From positions 1 through 58,619 of the forward strand of contig CALFYQ010000101.1 of NCBI GenBank assembly GCA_937952085.1: a DNA stretch of 58,619 nt, in the 5' to 3' direction. Positions 57,987-58,619 of this stretch are shown one piece after another (positions within the stretch are counted from its first letter, which is position 1; every line of letters starts with the position of its first letter). Under the pieces are notes generated by a model that saw nothing but the letters and a program-made list of their open reading frames with translations, searched no databases and was not told the origin of the DNA. Both the position numbers and the translations under genes were made by a program. Source of the DNA: an uncultured Paracoccaceae bacterium (GTDB lineage: Bacteria > Pseudomonadota > Alphaproteobacteria > Rhodobacterales > Rhodobacteraceae).

Positions 57987-58619
57987 CAGAACCACCCCTT
58001 GCGGCGGAAGTAGATCAGCGGCGCGATCGCCGAGACCACCATCAGGCCGAGCGCGATCGGGTAGCCGTAGGGCGCGTCGAGCTCCGGCATGAAGTGGAAG
58101 TTCATGCCGTAGACCGAGGCGACCAGCGTCGGCGGCAGGAAGACGACGGCGACGATCGAGAACATCTTGGTGATGGCGTTCTGCTCGATGGAGATGAGGC
58201 CGAGCGTGGCGTCGAGCAGGAAGTTGGTCTTCTGCATCAGGAACTGCGCCTGTTCCGAGATGGTCCGCACATCCCGTTGAAGCGTGGCGAGATGGGCCAG
58301 AACCTTCGCCGGCGCGCCGCGCTGGGCGAGGAGCGGCTCGGCGAAGGCGAGAAGCCGCTCGATGGTGACGAGGCAGTCCCGCACATGGGTGATGATCGCG
58401 TCGCGCCAGCCGATCTTCTGGAGGCGCATCTGAAGGTCGGGCTTCTCCCCCGGCGCCGGGCGGAAGACGCTCGTCGTCAGCGCCTCGATCTTGCGGCCGA
58501 CATATTCGATGAGGTCGGCGAGCCGGGCGATGGTCTCCCCGAAGCGGCCGACCAGCACTGGCGCCGGCCCGTCGCAGCGGAGCGCGCCGCGCCCGGCCCG
58601 CGGCGGCCAGGTCTCGAAG
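57986..58619 (-). CDS. CorA-family divalent cation transporter, copy 2, 5' end outside window
   Basis: The visible 211 codons are the C-terminal two thirds of a CorA protein, closely similar to the next copy: FLMQKTNFLLDATLGLI, FLPPTLVASVYGMNFHFMPE and YFRRKGWF. Differences are mostly in the helical region (RPAPGEKPDLQMR) and pore flank (MPELDAPYG). The frame runs to base 58619 without a start that fits family length. An internal GTG at 58558 is not the real start. Confidence 0.93.
   Translation of the reverse strand, partial: FETWPPRAGRGALRCDGPAPVLVGRFGETIARLADLIEYVGRKIEALTTSVFRPAPGEKPDLQMRLQKIGWRDAIITHVRDCLVTIERLLAFAEPLLAQRGAPAKVLAHLATLQRDVRTISEQAQFLMQKTNFLLDATLGLISIEQNAITKMFSIVAVVFLPPTLVASVYGMNFHFMPELDAPYGYPIALGLMVVSAIAPLIYFRRKGWF

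Overview
The window is very GC-rich (about 70% by eye) and densely packed, and it looks like chromosomal DNA of an alphaproteobacterium, most likely Rhodobacterales-like. The main reasons are the bamE/omlA gene divergent from a DUF177-rpmF-plsX-fabH lipid block, the ccmC-ccmD-ccmG cytochrome c maturation block, a two-subunit isoquinoline-oxidoreductase-type molybdoenzyme, and a fused allantoinase/OHCU decarboxylase. No rRNA, tRNA, CRISPR array, insertion sequence or phage gene was recognised. Many neighbouring genes overlap by 1-4 bases (ATGA, GTGA, TTGA), so translation-coupled operons dominate. The taxonomic call is inference from gene content, not from a marker gene.

Layout. 1-4681 (minus): DUF177, nitroreductase, panE, rpmF, plsX and fabH (cut by the window start); bamE is divergent. 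5298-6530: an MFS exporter, followed by a 484-base spacer. 7015-11403: a urate-to-glyoxylate purine catabolic cluster (allA, ureidoglycine aminohydrolase, fused allantoinase/UraD on minus; uraH and puuD on plus). 11409-12859 (minus): ccmG, ccmD, ccmC. 12959-14347: a TIR-transmembrane-FGE/C-type-lectin-fold receptor-like protein. 14358-19683 (minus): a DoeA-like M24 hydrolase behind a partial type II secretion operon (gspL, gspM, gspC, gspD). 19772-25287: a class III cyclase, a DapA-family lyase, a cupin protein and polA. 25644-31321: a CDP-alcohol phosphotransferase, the molybdoenzyme pair, a universal stress protein and a sodium:alanine symporter.

31498-35078 holds two very small genes and the GDP-mannose pair manC/pmm. 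35167-42009 (minus) is a MoxR-DUF58-BatA/DUF4159-VWA/GATase membrane operon, divergent from DUF1285 and a MOSC protein. 43308-45463 carries a small membrane protein, a CinA-type protein and methionine aminopeptidase. 45574-56552 (plus) is a long run: a branched-chain-type ABC transporter in the order binding protein, two ATPases, a small secreted protein and two permeases, then an extradiol dioxygenase, a LysE exporter, an aminotransferase and a sarcosine/dimethylglycine-dehydrogenase-type flavoprotein. The last part holds a SnoaL-like protein and two tandem CorA transporters, the second cut by the window end.

The least ordinary items are the TIR-TM-FGE protein, whose FGE domain lacks the catalytic cysteines; the unrecognised secreted protein inside the ABC transporter operon; a 59-residue orphan gene with its own promoter-like sequence; the reduced GspC/GspL proteins; a cyclase with altered purine-selecting residues; and a reading-frame problem at the 5' end of the DoeA-like gene. 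No complete, clearly undescribed multi-gene system was found; the TIR protein is the best single candidate.
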